From Paenibacillus glycinis (GTDB lineage Bacteria; Bacillota; Bacilli; Paenibacillales; Paenibacillaceae), in NCBI RefSeq assembly GCF_009909185.1, contig NZ_JAAAMV010000001.1, positions 620,001 through 684,000 of the forward strand: 64,000 bases of DNA. Reading direction: 5' to 3'. Below are positions 1 through 7,417 of this stretch, piece by piece. Position 1 is the first letter of the stretch, and every line of letters starts with the position of its first letter. Both the position numbers and the translations under genes were made by a program. The notes beneath the pieces are model-generated. The model was not told where the DNA came from, did not search any database, and worked only from the letters and a program-made list of their open reading frames with translations.

Positions 1-255
1 CAGCTCGCTCGCCGACCTGCGGATTGGGCTGAACGAAGCGATGCCGAAAATATCCTTCAGCTTGGGAGCCATCTCCTCGTAGGATTCGCCGTTCAGCACG
101 ATATAGATGCGGCCGTAGGCGCGGGTGATTTCCGCGCGCGGAAACGCCGACAGCGCCTTTCTGACCTGCTCCGTCATCCGCTTGTCGAACTTTTCGCGGT
201 TCTTGCCTTTTATGGTGAATTCGCCGAAACGAATCAATATCATATCCGGATTCAT
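1..255 (-). CDS. thiI: ThiI, tRNA 4-thiouridine/thiazole sulfurtransferase (N-terminal part)
   Basis: Only the first 85 codons are inside the window; the gene continues past base 1. The visible protein starts MNPDMILIRFGEFTIKGKN and continues with the N-terminal ferredoxin-like and early THUMP region typical of ThiI. ThiI activates U8 of tRNA by adenylation and transfers persulfide sulfur to make 4-thiouridine; in many bacteria it also feeds thiazole synthesis. The ATG at 253-255 lies 4 nt after the stop of the cysteine desulfurase and has an AGAGGG ribosome site inside the end of that gene, so the two are co-transcribed. The dedicated desulfurase is the expected sulfur donor. The catalytic half is not visible, so completeness cannot be judged. 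Confidence 0.88.
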   Translation of the reverse strand, partial: MNPDMILIRFGEFTIKGKNREKFDKRMTEQVRKALSAFPRAEITRAYGRIYIVLNGESYEEMAPKLKDIFGIASFSPIRRSASEL

Positions 256-259
256 GCCG

Positions 260-1429
260 TCATCCCTCTTTTCGTTCCAGCGGTTTTAATTGCTGCACGA
301 CCTTCTTCAGCGTCGCGCAAAGCCAATCGATCTCGGTATCGCCGTGCTCGTCCCCGAAGCTGATGCGGATGCCGCTCGATGCCCTTTCCCGGGAAAGGCC
401 CATCGCGAGCAGAACCCGGCTGGGTTCGTCGCTCTTCGAGGAACAGGCGGATTTGGTGGAAGCCAGTATCCCGTGCTTATCCAGCATATGGACGATGACC
501 TCCGGTTTCATGCCGGGATACGAGAAGTTCACGATATTGGGAGCAGCCTGTCCGCCGATCTCGCCATCCGCGCTTCCGTTGATCGCGAGCTCGGGCATGC
601 CCGCGACGCAGGCAAGCAGGCGTTGCCGCAGCGCATGCATCCGCTGCGCCCTTGCCGGCTGGCCTTCGACGGCAAGCCGGAACGCCTTGGCCGCGGCGAC
701 GATGGCCGGTACGTTCTCCGTACCAGGGCGCAGGTCCCGTTCCTGCCCGCCGCCGCTGTATACCGAGGCAAGCTGCAGGCCAGGACGAATGTAAAGCAGT
801 CCGACGCCCCTCGGCCCTCCTACCTTATGGGCGGATGCCGAGAAGAGGTCGATTCGGCTGCCCGCGAGGTCGACCGGCATCTTGCCGACGCTCTGCACGC
901 CGTCGACATGGAAGGCGATATTGCCATGCCGTTTCAGCATGGCGCCGATGTCCGCGATCGGCATGACCGATCCGACTTCGTTGTTCACGTGCATGATGCT
1001 CACGAGCGACGTCTCCCCGGTCAGCGCGGACTCCACGTCGGCGGCGGTTACGAGGCCCGCCTCGCTGGCCGGCAAGTACGTCACCGACCACCCTTCCCGT
1101 TCCAATTGCTTGCATGTATCGTACACGGATGGATGCTCCACCGCCGACGTAATCAGATGCTTGCCTTTTCTGATCATGCTCCTGGCCGCGCCGATGATCG
1201 CCATATTATTGCTCTCCGTGCCGCCTGAGGTGAATATCCAGTCGCCGGCGTCCGTGCCGGCAAAGGATCCGGCGATGACCGTCCTGGCACGCTCCAGCAA
1301 GTTTCTTGCCTCTTGTCCGCCTCGGTGAAGCGAAGACGGGTTCGCGTAATGCTTGGCCATGATCTCCGCCATCGTCCGGATGACTTCTTCATGCGGCGGC
1401 GTCGAAGCGCAGTGATCGAAGTAATGCAT
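260..1429 (-). CDS. Cysteine desulfurase (NifS/IscS family, ThiI partner)
   Basis: A 389-residue PLP enzyme of class V aminotransferase fold. It removes sulfur from cysteine as an enzyme-bound persulfide. The PLP lysine is K202 in SAHKVGGPRG, H99 sits in the VEHPS cofactor motif, and the persulfide cysteine is C329 in STKSACSS within the mobile loop near the C-terminus. Length and motifs match the short NifZ/YrvO-type desulfurases rather than SufS. The ATG at 1429 has an AAAGGA site about 10 nt upstream. The gene directly precedes thiI with a 4-nt gap, the same pairing as nifZ-thiI in B. subtilis, so its main job is probably sulfur supply for tRNA thiolation. Confidence 0.93.
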   Translation of the reverse strand: MHYFDHCASTPPHEEVIRTMAEIMAKHYANPSSLHRGGQEARNLLERARTVIAGSFAGTDAGDWIFTSGGTESNNMAIIGAARSMIRKGKHLITSAVEHPSVYDTCKQLEREGWSVTYLPASEAGLVTAADVESALTGETSLVSIMHVNNEVGSVMPIADIGAMLKRHGNIAFHVDGVQSVGKMPVDLAGSRIDLFSASAHKVGGPRGVGLLYIRPGLQLASVYSGGGQERDLRPGTENVPAIVAAAKAFRLAVEGQPARAQRMHALRQRLLACVAGMPELAINGSADGEIGGQAAPNIVNFSYPGMKPEVIVHMLDKHGILASTKSACSSKSDEPSRVLLAMGLSRERASSGIRISFGDEHGDTEIDWLCATLKKVVQQLKPLERKEG

Positions 1430-1573
1430 GTTCGTGTTTCCTTTCGCGTTCGCGTTTCCTATTAGTATCGCATAGAAACGAAAAGGAGATCAACGGAACA
1501 GAACCGAAGCCGGCGCACGATGCTGCCGTTTCAGCCTATTCCGCGATCTCCGATTAACCTGTCGTTGCTTGCT

Positions 1574-2275
1574 TTACGCCAAAAACCCGGTCTGCGCGTT
1601 CAGCACTTTCGAAACGTATTGCCGCGTCTCTTCCGGCAAGCGGTCCATCAGCGCCTGGAAGTCGTCGTTCGTCTGAATGCCCGCGCGGTCCACGCGGCCG
1701 GGACCGGCGTTGTATGCCGCCAAGGCGGCCTGTTCGTTGCCGCCGTATTTGTCCAGCAGATAGGCGAGGAATTTGGTGCCGCCCTCGATGTTCTGCTGCG
1801 GATCGAACGAATCCGTCACGCCGAGACTGCGGGCCGTACCGTCCATTAGCTGCATCAGCCCTTTGGCGCCGGCCGACGATTCCGCGCTGGGATTATAGGA
1901 AGATTCCGTATGTATGACGGCTTTGATCAGCGTCGGATCGATGCCGTATTTGGCGGCAGCCTGTTGAATGAGCGCATCGTAGTCGGCCGAACCGCTGCCG
2001 GCGATATCGGCCGGTTGGGCCTCCATCTGGCCCAGCATCGGGGCAAGCGCGTTCATGCCGCCGAGCGACAGCAAGCCGGAATACGCGGCCGGATCGTCCA
2101 ACGCGGGATCGTTGCCCGATCCGCCGGCCATGTATTGCTGGAGCAGCGAGTCGAACATCGACGAGCCGTCCGTGCCGGATGCCGCGGACAATACATTGTC
2201 GTTGCCGTTCAAATCCAAGCTCGGCAGAAATTGAAGCTGAAGCAGCGATTTCATTATTCGTGGATCAATGCTCAT
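1574..2275 (-). CDS. Lytic transglycosylase, SLT domain
   Basis: A 233-residue protein with a catalytic soluble lytic transglycosylase (goose-lysozyme-like) domain from about residue 98 to 200. The signature is complete: catalytic E124 in HTESSYNPSAES, then GAKGLMQLM, and AAYNAGPGRV at 186-195. The enzyme cleaves the MurNAc-GlcNAc bond of peptidoglycan to leave a 1,6-anhydro end. The first 95 residues are low-complexity (Gly, Ser, Asp, Gln) and there is no obvious signal peptide, as in the YjbJ-type proteins of Bacillus, so the export route is unclear. The ATG has GGAGG 13 nt upstream. It looks monocistronic. Confidence 0.87.
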   Translation of the reverse strand: MSIDPRIMKSLLQLQFLPSLDLNGNDNVLSAASGTDGSSMFDSLLQQYMAGGSGNDPALDDPAAYSGLLSLGGMNALAPMLGQMEAQPADIAGSGSADYDALIQQAAAKYGIDPTLIKAVIHTESSYNPSAESSAGAKGLMQLMDGTARSLGVTDSFDPQQNIEGGTKFLAYLLDKYGGNEQAALAAYNAGPGRVDRAGIQTNDDFQALMDRLPEETRQYVSKVLNAQTGFLA

Positions 2276-2387
2276 CTTTTATGTTTGCCTCCATCACGTT
2301 CCGCTTTGATTCGACAAGGTTTAACACTATTTTACAACTTGCCGGGCTTTTATGCCAGTGAGTCGTTAGACCCATGTCGAATCCAAT

Positions 2388-2418
2388 AAGAAAAGCCGGC
2401 GAAGCATTGTTCGCCGGC
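2388..2418 (-). terminator. Rho-independent terminator of the DUF4190-like gene
   Basis: The arms GCCGGCGAA (2395-2403) and TTCGCCGGC (2410-2418) form a perfect 9-bp stem. On the minus strand it is followed by TTTTCTTATT, just downstream of the stop codon at 2426. Confidence 0.85.
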
Positions 2419-2425
2419 TCGACTG

Positions 2426-2848
2426 TCATGTTATCGCATAATAAAGAGGTACGAGGACCAGATAAGCCACGACCGCGATCATGCCGAGCACGATCGACGT
2501 GATACCGAAACCGCGAGCGCCCTGCCAGTACGCGATGAAGCCGACCACGACCGCGGTTGCGCCCAGTATGATGGGCCAAACGATCCAAGACATCACGGCC
2601 AAAATCAAGGCCGCCCAGCCTGTCGCGACACCGGCGGACTTCGTCTCGCGAACGGCATCGTTCGTCAGCTTGTTGCTGGTTTGGTCCGGATAATAATCCC
2701 GCATTGATGAGGGCGGAACCGCGATTTCGGCCGCCGATTCCTCATGATAAGCTTTCATGTCGGGATGGTACAGCGGATTCGCCGCCGAATCGTCATGCGG
2801 GCGGCTTTCCGACCGTTCGCGCGTTTCCTGTTCGCCTTCGCGTTCCAT
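2426..2848 (-). CDS. DUF4190-like membrane protein
   Basis: A 140-residue protein. The first 70 residues are charged and hydrophilic (Glu, Arg, Ser, Asp), probably cytoplasmic and disordered. Two hydrophobic helices follow, about 76-108 and 113-138, separated by a short WQGARGFG turn. This paired-helix layout with small residues resembles the DUF4190 family, which has no known biochemical role. The ATG at 2848 has an AAAGGAG site. It is followed by its own terminator and preceded by the DUF1540 gene only 6 nt away, so the two are probably co-transcribed. The family label is from pattern recognition only. Confidence 0.7.
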   Translation of the reverse strand: MEREGEQETRERSESRPHDDSAANPLYHPDMKAYHEESAAEIAVPPSSMRDYYPDQTSNKLTNDAVRETKSAGVATGWAALILAVMSWIVWPIILGATAVVVGFIAYWQGARGFGITSIVLGMIAVVAYLVLVPLYYAIT

Positions 2849-2854
2849 TCGGCC

Positions 2855-3067
2855 TCACTCCTTTGCTTTAAAGGTATGGCAGCATGTGGACGCACTGTTT
2901 TCGGCTTTGTCTTGATGCTCGTGACCAAATCCTTCTCCGGCAAACTCGGACCCGAAATCAACCTCGGCATGGCGGTCGATATCGACCTGAATTTTCTCGG
3001 CGCCGCACGCATTGCCCTCTTTCCAGAAGGAGCAGTTCGCAACGCTGCAGCTTACGCCATTCGGCAT
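2855..3067 (-). CDS. DUF1540 cysteine-rich small protein
   Basis: A 70-residue protein from the ATG at 3067 (MPNGVSCSVANCSFW). A longer frame reaches 3088, but only the 3067 start has a ribosome site, GGGGGTGA. Conserved cysteines are C7, C12, C21 and the C62-C63 pair near the end, the arrangement seen in DUF1540 proteins, which are common in spore-forming Firmicutes and are thought to bind metal. The middle (residues 34-58) is rich in Asp, Glu and His. The ribosome site lies inside the 3' arm of a 12-bp hairpin (see 3073-3108), so translation may be conditional. Confidence 0.82.
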   Translation of the reverse strand: MPNGVSCSVANCSFWKEGNACGAEKIQVDIDRHAEVDFGSEFAGEGFGHEHQDKAENSASTCCHTFKAKE

Positions 3068-3072
3068 AAAAA

Positions 3073-3108
3073 TCACCCCCGGTATCAAGTTGCCCGTACC
3101 GGGGGTGA
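3073..3108 (-). promoter_or_regulatory. Perfect 12-bp hairpin: terminator and/or ribosome-site lock
   Basis: The arms TCACCCCCGGTA (3073-3084) and TACCGGGGGTGA (3097-3108) pair without mismatch around a 12-nt loop. On the minus strand the stem is followed by TTTTT and then directly by the ATG of the DUF1540 gene. It therefore looks like an intrinsic terminator after the ypuI-like gene. Its 3' arm also contains the only ribosome site (GGGGGTGA) for DUF1540. Confidence 0.8.
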
Positions 3109-3120
3109 GTTATGTCTGCC

Positions 3121-3621
3121 TTATTTTTGTCCTTGCATGCGGCGCTGCGTCATGTAATCACTTTCGTAATAAGACAGGTCGTCGCGAAGCTCCTCGAACA
3201 CTTTGGAGACGGACAATACGATGTCGCGTCCCGCGCGAACCGGTTTCTTGCGGAAACGGATGGCATCTTGTCCGGTATACGCGTAACGTCCGTCTTCCGA
3301 ATAGCATTCGTTCTTCGGATAGAAAAATGCGTTGACGCATTGATGGTACACTTCGTAAAGCGCTCTCTCCGCGAAATCAGTATCGAAATTAGGACGTCTC
3401 AGCGCAACGCCGAGCTTCTCGTACGCCACTTCGGAGAACACGAGCATATGACGGAGATCGGACAGCAAACCTTTATAAAAAAGCTCCGAGTCGTTTCCTT
3501 GGTCTTCAGCAATGAGCTGGGGCACGGCGTTTTCGTTCAGAAACGATTCCAGTTGGCCGATGGCAAGTTTTAATTTTTCTCGAGTAGATTCGCTAATCGC
3601 TTTGACGTTAGTCGAAGGCAT
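3121..3621 (-). CDS. ypuI: YpuI family protein (DUF3907)
   Basis: A 166-residue cytoplasmic protein from the ATG at 3621 (MPSTNVKAISEST), which has AAAGGGGA upstream; an upstream ATG at 3645 lacks a ribosome site. It is mostly helical, with a mid-section rich in aromatic residues and an Arg/Lys-rich stretch around residue 135. Overall sequence and length resemble B. subtilis YpuI (DUF3907), whose function is unknown. No enzyme motif or membrane segment is seen. It is divergent from the protease gene at 3823 and is followed by the 3073-3108 hairpin. Confidence 0.7.
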   Translation of the reverse strand: MPSTNVKAISESTREKLKLAIGQLESFLNENAVPQLIAEDQGNDSELFYKGLLSDLRHMLVFSEVAYEKLGVALRRPNFDTDFAERALYEVYHQCVNAFFYPKNECYSEDGRYAYTGQDAIRFRKKPVRAGRDIVLSVSKVFEELRDDLSYYESDYMTQRRMQGQK

Positions 3622-3673
3622 GATTGGTAGATCCCCTTTCATCATCGCAAACAGTACTTAAATCATCAACATC

Positions 3674-3700
3674 GTACCACAAAATTGGAATAGATGGTAC
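3674..3700. repeat. Short inverted repeat between divergent genes
   Basis: GTACCA (3674-3679) and TGGTAC (3695-3700) form a 6-bp inverted repeat with a 15-bp A/T-rich spacer, between the ypuI-like gene and the protease. The left arm overlaps a possible TGG-TACGAT extended -10 for ypuI. It could be an operator, but nothing else supports this. Confidence 0.3.
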
Positions 3701-3822
3701 TCCGTCTTGACCCGGTCCGCCGTATATTTTCGTCCGGCGCACGTCACTCTAAAGCCAAGAAGAGATGGCTGGGTTTCATGACTTTCGCATCTTGCAGCGC
3801 CAAACAGGGAGGATTAGACGAT

Positions 3823-5691
3823 ATGACTCGACGTAAATGGATCGGCTGGTTTGCCGTACTTGCCGCGCTCGCTTTTCTTATTCCGCTTACCCCATGGTTC
3901 AGCGGACCGGCCAAAGCCCCGCAGAAGAACGCGCAGGTCAGCACGATGAACGCGCACAAAGAACGCCAAATGAAGCTCGCCGCCGTGAAATCCGACATGG
4001 ATGCGACCGCGCTGCTCTGCACGACGGAGTGCGCGCGCAATTTCCAGAAACTGATTCGGCACGAAGCGGCGATGCCGATGAACAAGCAGCATCTCCGGCA
4101 TATGATGAACATGCACAAGCAGATGGTGTACGTGTGGTGGCATCATCAGGGCGGCAGCATCGCGGAAGGCGACAAGCCGAATTCGGCTAAGCTGAACGGA
4201 TTGATCCGCGAGGCCGAAAGGCAGGTCATGGCCGGCAAAAATTACGCGTCCCCCGCGCTGCAGGCGAACGGTCACCGTTACATGGTCATCGGCGAAGCGG
4301 ATAAGCAGCATCAAGGAGACGGCATCGTCGGCGTGCTCCTGCAAGACATCGTCATGAAGGTCGAAGGGCATCAACGCCGCAACCTCCGCCTCGTGCCGTA
4401 TCCGGCCGAAGGCAAGTACAAGATCGAATCCGTCAGACCGAATTCCACGACCGATATCACGGTCGACAGCGGCGAAGACAACGGGAACGCCAGCCATTAC
4501 CATATCAACGAAGTCGTCGTCCGGTTCAAGCAGCATCCGACCGCCGGCGAGATGGCCCGGATCCAGCAGGACATCACGGCGATATCCGCGAGAAAGCTGG
4601 GCTATACGTACGTCTTCCGTTCGCGCGCCATGGAAGCCGACGACATGATGCGGTATTTCAAAAGCAATTGGAACGTCGCTTACGTCGAACCCCACTATCT
4701 CTACATGACCAACGACCTCCCCGGCGTCAGCATGGCGGCCGACCCGGATGCCGCGCTCACGCCGAACGACGCGCTGTACGCCCAATACCAGTGGAACCTG
4801 CCGGTCATCGAAGCGGAGAAAGGCTGGAATGTGTCCAAGGGCAGCGATCAAGTGCGGATCGGCGTGCTGGATACGGGCGTGCAGGCGGATCATCCCGATC
4901 TGATCGGCAAAATCGACAAGGGCACCAACTTGGTCGACGAAACCTCCCCGCCCGACGACGACGTCGGCCATGGGACGCACGTATCCGGCATCATCGCGGC
5001 CTCCGTCAATAACGGCGAAGGCGTGGCGGGCCTGACGTGGTACAACAAAATCGTGCCGATCAAGGTGCTCGATTCCTCCGGCGCCGGATCGACCTATTCC
5101 GTTGCCCAAGGCATCATCTGGGCAGCCGATCACGGCATCAAAGTCATCAACATGAGCCTCGGCAACTATGCCGAAGCCCAATTCCTGCACGATGCCATCA
5201 AATACGCCCATGACAAGGATGTCGTCCTCGTCGCGGCCAGCGGCAACGACAACACGAATCGGCCGGGTTATCCCGCCGCTTATCCGGAGGTGCTCGCTGT
5301 CGCATCCACCAACGCGGACGGCACGCGCTCGCCGTTCTCCAATTACGGCGACTACATCGACGTCGCCGCGCCCGGCATGACCATCGCAAGCACCTATCCG
5401 GGCAGCCAGTACGCCGCGTTGTCCGGCACGTCGATGGCTAGTCCCCATGTCGCCGCGTTAGCCGGGCTCATACGCTCCATCAATCCCGGACTTACCAACG
5501 ACGAGGTGATGGACATCATCCGCAAATCGGCCAAGGACCTCGGCGACAAAGGCAAAGACAAGTATTTCGGATACGGCCAAATCGATATCGACCGCGCGCT
5601 GCTGGCCGCTCGCCAATCCAACGTGTCCCTGCAGCAGTTTCCGCAGCAGGTCGAGCGCCGCCTCGAGCGGATCGCGCGCAAATACAGCTAG
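3823..5691 (+). CDS. Subtilisin-like serine protease (S8) with N-terminal anchor and extra N-domain
   Basis: A 622-residue protein from the ATG at 3823, chosen because GGGAGGATTAGACGAT precedes it; the open frame extends upstream to 3694 without a ribosome site. Residues 5-27 form a signal peptide or anchor. Residues about 30-220 are a charged domain not assigned here. Residues about 225-295 look like an I9 inhibitor propeptide (ending VAYVEPHYLY). The S8 catalytic domain spans about 315-600, with D350 (VLDTGVQADH), H383 (VGHGTHVSG), oxyanion N475 (AASGND) and S537 (LSGTSMASPH). All catalytic residues are present, so it should be an active exported protease. It is a lone plus-strand gene ending at a bidirectional terminator. 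Confidence 0.92.
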   Translation: MTRRKWIGWFAVLAALAFLIPLTPWFSGPAKAPQKNAQVSTMNAHKERQMKLAAVKSDMDATALLCTTECARNFQKLIRHEAAMPMNKQHLRHMMNMHKQMVYVWWHHQGGSIAEGDKPNSAKLNGLIREAERQVMAGKNYASPALQANGHRYMVIGEADKQHQGDGIVGVLLQDIVMKVEGHQRRNLRLVPYPAEGKYKIESVRPNSTTDITVDSGEDNGNASHYHINEVVVRFKQHPTAGEMARIQQDITAISARKLGYTYVFRSRAMEADDMMRYFKSNWNVAYVEPHYLYMTNDLPGVSMAADPDAALTPNDALYAQYQWNLPVIEAEKGWNVSKGSDQVRIGVLDTGVQADHPDLIGKIDKGTNLVDETSPPDDDVGHGTHVSGIIAASVNNGEGVAGLTWYNKIVPIKVLDSSGAGSTYSVAQGIIWAADHGIKVINMSLGNYAEAQFLHDAIKYAHDKDVVLVAASGNDNTNRPGYPAAYPEVLAVASTNADGTRSPFSNYGDYIDVAAPGMTIASTYPGSQYAALSGTSMASPHVAALAGLIRSINPGLTNDEVMDIIRKSAKDLGDKGKDKYFGYGQIDIDRALLAARQSNVSLQQFPQQVERRLERIARKYS

Positions 5692-5721
5692 CCGAGCAAG
5701 CCGATATTCCGCATCAAGACG

Positions 5722-5757
5722 AAATAACCCGCAAGGCATAAAGCCTTGCGGGTTATT
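5722..5757. terminator. Bidirectional terminator between the S8 protease and rnpB
   Basis: AAATAACCCGCAAGGC pairs with GCCTTGCGGGTTATTT around an ATAAA loop. It lies between the plus-strand protease stop (5691) and the 3' end of minus-strand rnpB, and the AAATAA/TTATTT ends let it serve both directions. Confidence 0.85.
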
Positions 5758-5763
5758 TGAGCG

Positions 5764-6175
5764 TTTGGAAAGCTTGCCGTAAGCCGGGTTCTGTGCCTCT
5801 CGTGGTATGAACGGGAACTACCCTCCCACTTGTGAAGCGACAATCATCTATCTAGGCCGTTCATTGCTGAGCAGCTCAAGCGACCAACCCGAACGAGCCC
5901 CGGGCAGGGGTGCAGCGCGAAGCTGCTACGTTCTCTCGGTCTTGCTCCAGATGGGGTTTACCAGCACCGTTGTCACCAACGGTCCTCGTGGTCTCTTACA
6001 CCACGGTTCCACCCTTGCCTGTGCCGCGCTAAGCACGGCCATCGGCGGTCCATTTCTGTGGCACTATCCTTCGGCTCGCGCCGACTGGACGTTATCCAGC
6101 ATCTTTGCCCTACGGAGCCCGGACTTTCCTCTCGCGGCAACAAGGCCGCCAGCGATTGTCTGTCAAACTTTCCGC
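5764..6175 (-). ncRNA. rnpB: RNase P RNA, with type A (ancestral) features
   Basis: Read on the minus strand, the RNA starts near GGAAAGTTTGACAGACAATC and ends with the conserved ACAGAACCCGGCTTAC. P1 is formed by GGAAAGTTTG (6173-6164) with CAAGCTTTCC (5776-5767). Universal cores are present: GAGGAAAGTCCGGGCTCC, GTGCCACAGAAA, GGTAAACCCC and TAGATAGATGATTG. Helices characteristic of type A can be read: a P8-like CTGGATAACGTCCAG, a GCGA-capped P9-like stem, GTAAGAG after P12/P13, a P14-like stem capped by GTGA, AGCAAGACC pairing towards GGTCGCTTGAG, and a GCAA-capped P18-like hairpin, which type B lacks. It processes the 5' ends of tRNAs. Its promoter is at 6185-6213. Confidence 0.93.
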
Positions 6176-6184
6176 GTAATCAAT

Positions 6185-6213
6185 AGTATACTAAGAACCG
6201 GGCCAAACCTCAA
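6185..6213 (-). promoter_or_regulatory. Sigma-A promoter of rnpB
   Basis: TTGAGG (-35, 6208-6213), a 17-bp spacer and TATACT (-10, 6185-6190). The start point would fall close to the P1 strand of rnpB. Confidence 0.8.
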
Positions 6214-6295
6214 GGCGGAAAAGCCGATTGGACTGCCTTTTCTCCTTCCGGACAGAAAATATGGCCGTCCCGAAGCACTATTTGCGCTTCGTCTT

Positions 6296-7417
6296 CTATA
6301 AAAATTGGAAGGGTTCCGTATCGACCTGCGAGGCAATCGCTTCCGTCGCGTACTTGCGCTGCGCCAGCTCTTGGCGCAGCCATTCGGCGAGGCGCGGCTT
6401 CATGAGCTTCTCGATATTATGGCCGGGATCGATAATCGCGAGACCCGCGGCCAACGCGTCATGGGCCGTGTGGTAATCGATATCGCCCGTGACGAGCACG
6501 TCGGCTCCGGCAAAGGACGCATGCCGAATATACCGCGAGCCTGAACCGCCGAGCACGGCGACCTTGCGTACCATTCGCTCCGGGTCGCCGACCAGGCGCA
6601 GCATCGGCACGTCGAAGGCGGCTTTGGCTCTGGCCGCAAGCTCGCCCAGCGTAACCGGCTGCGGCAGCTTGCCGACGCGGCCCAAGCCGAAGACGCGGCC
6701 CTTCAGCTCGACGGGATAGAGGTCGTAGGCCACCTCCTCGTAGGGATGCGCCTTCAGCATCGCCTGCACGACCTTGCGGTGTGCGCTGTGAGGGACGATC
6801 GTCTCGACCCTGACTTCCTGGACGCGCTCGAGGCGTCCCGTCTCGCCGATGAACGGCTGCGCGCCGTCGCCCGGCTTGAACGTCCCCGTACCCGCGATAT
6901 TGAAGCTGCAGTGGCTGTAGCCGCCGATTTGACCGGCCCCGGCATTCCAGATAGCCTGCAGCACCTGCTCGTGATGCGTCTCCGGAACGAAAACGACGAG
7001 CTTGAGCAGCTTGTCCGTGTGCACGTCCTCCAGCGAAGCGCGTCCTTCCGCCGGCAAGCCGAGCATGTCCGCCATCCAATCGTTGATCCCGCCGTCGGCG
7101 ACGTCCAGATTGGTATGCGCAATATAGACGGCGATATCGTGCTTGATCAGCTTTTCGTACAGCTTGCCGGCAGGCGTCGACGTATCGAGCTTCGCGAGCG
7201 GCCGGTAGATGATCGCATGATGCGCGACGATCAATTCCGCGCCGTCCGCGATCGCTTCGTCCACGACCTCGGGCGTAACGTCCAGCGCGACGAGCACTTT
7301 GGTCACTTCCTTCTGAAGCGTGCCGAGCTGAAGGCCGATTTTGTCGTTTTCCATGGCGATATGCTTCGGCGCCAGCTGCTCTAGGAGCTGGACGACGGTT
7401 TGGCCGTTCGCAAACAT
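6296..7417 (-). CDS. yqfO: Nif3-like dinuclear metal centre protein (YqfO family)
   Basis: A 373-residue protein, the same length as B. subtilis YqfO. The N-terminal half has the metal-binding motif IVAHHAIIYRPL (H66, H67) and AHTNLDVADGG (H101, D105). A PII/CutA-like insert lies at about 130-235. The C-terminal half completes the Nif3 fold with VTGDIDYHTAHDAL and IDPGHNIEKLM, which supply the remaining metal ligands. Nif3 proteins assemble into toroidal hexamers with two metal ions per subunit. Possible roles include metal or GTP-cyclohydrolase-like chemistry, but none is proven. The start overlaps the trmK coding end by 37 nt, with GAGGAGGTGCTGTC before the ATG, as in other Bacillales. Confidence 0.9.
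   Translation of the reverse strand: MFANGQTVVQLLEQLAPKHIAMENDKIGLQLGTLQKEVTKVLVALDVTPEVVDEAIADGAELIVAHHAIIYRPLAKLDTSTPAGKLYEKLIKHDIAVYIAHTNLDVADGGINDWMADMLGLPAEGRASLEDVHTDKLLKLVVFVPETHHEQVLQAIWNAGAGQIGGYSHCSFNIAGTGTFKPGDGAQPFIGETGRLERVQEVRVETIVPHSAHRKVVQAMLKAHPYEEVAYDLYPVELKGRVFGLGRVGKLPQPVTLGELAARAKAAFDVPMLRLVGDPERMVRKVAVLGGSGSRYIRHASFAGADVLVTGDIDYHTAHDALAAGLAIIDPGHNIEKLMKPRLAEWLRQELAQRKYATEAIASQVDTEPFQFL

Noticed and set aside
5807-6301. Plus-strand open frame of 164 codons
   Set aside because: It overlaps rnpB completely; the RNA gene explains the sequence conservation and no ribosome site is present.
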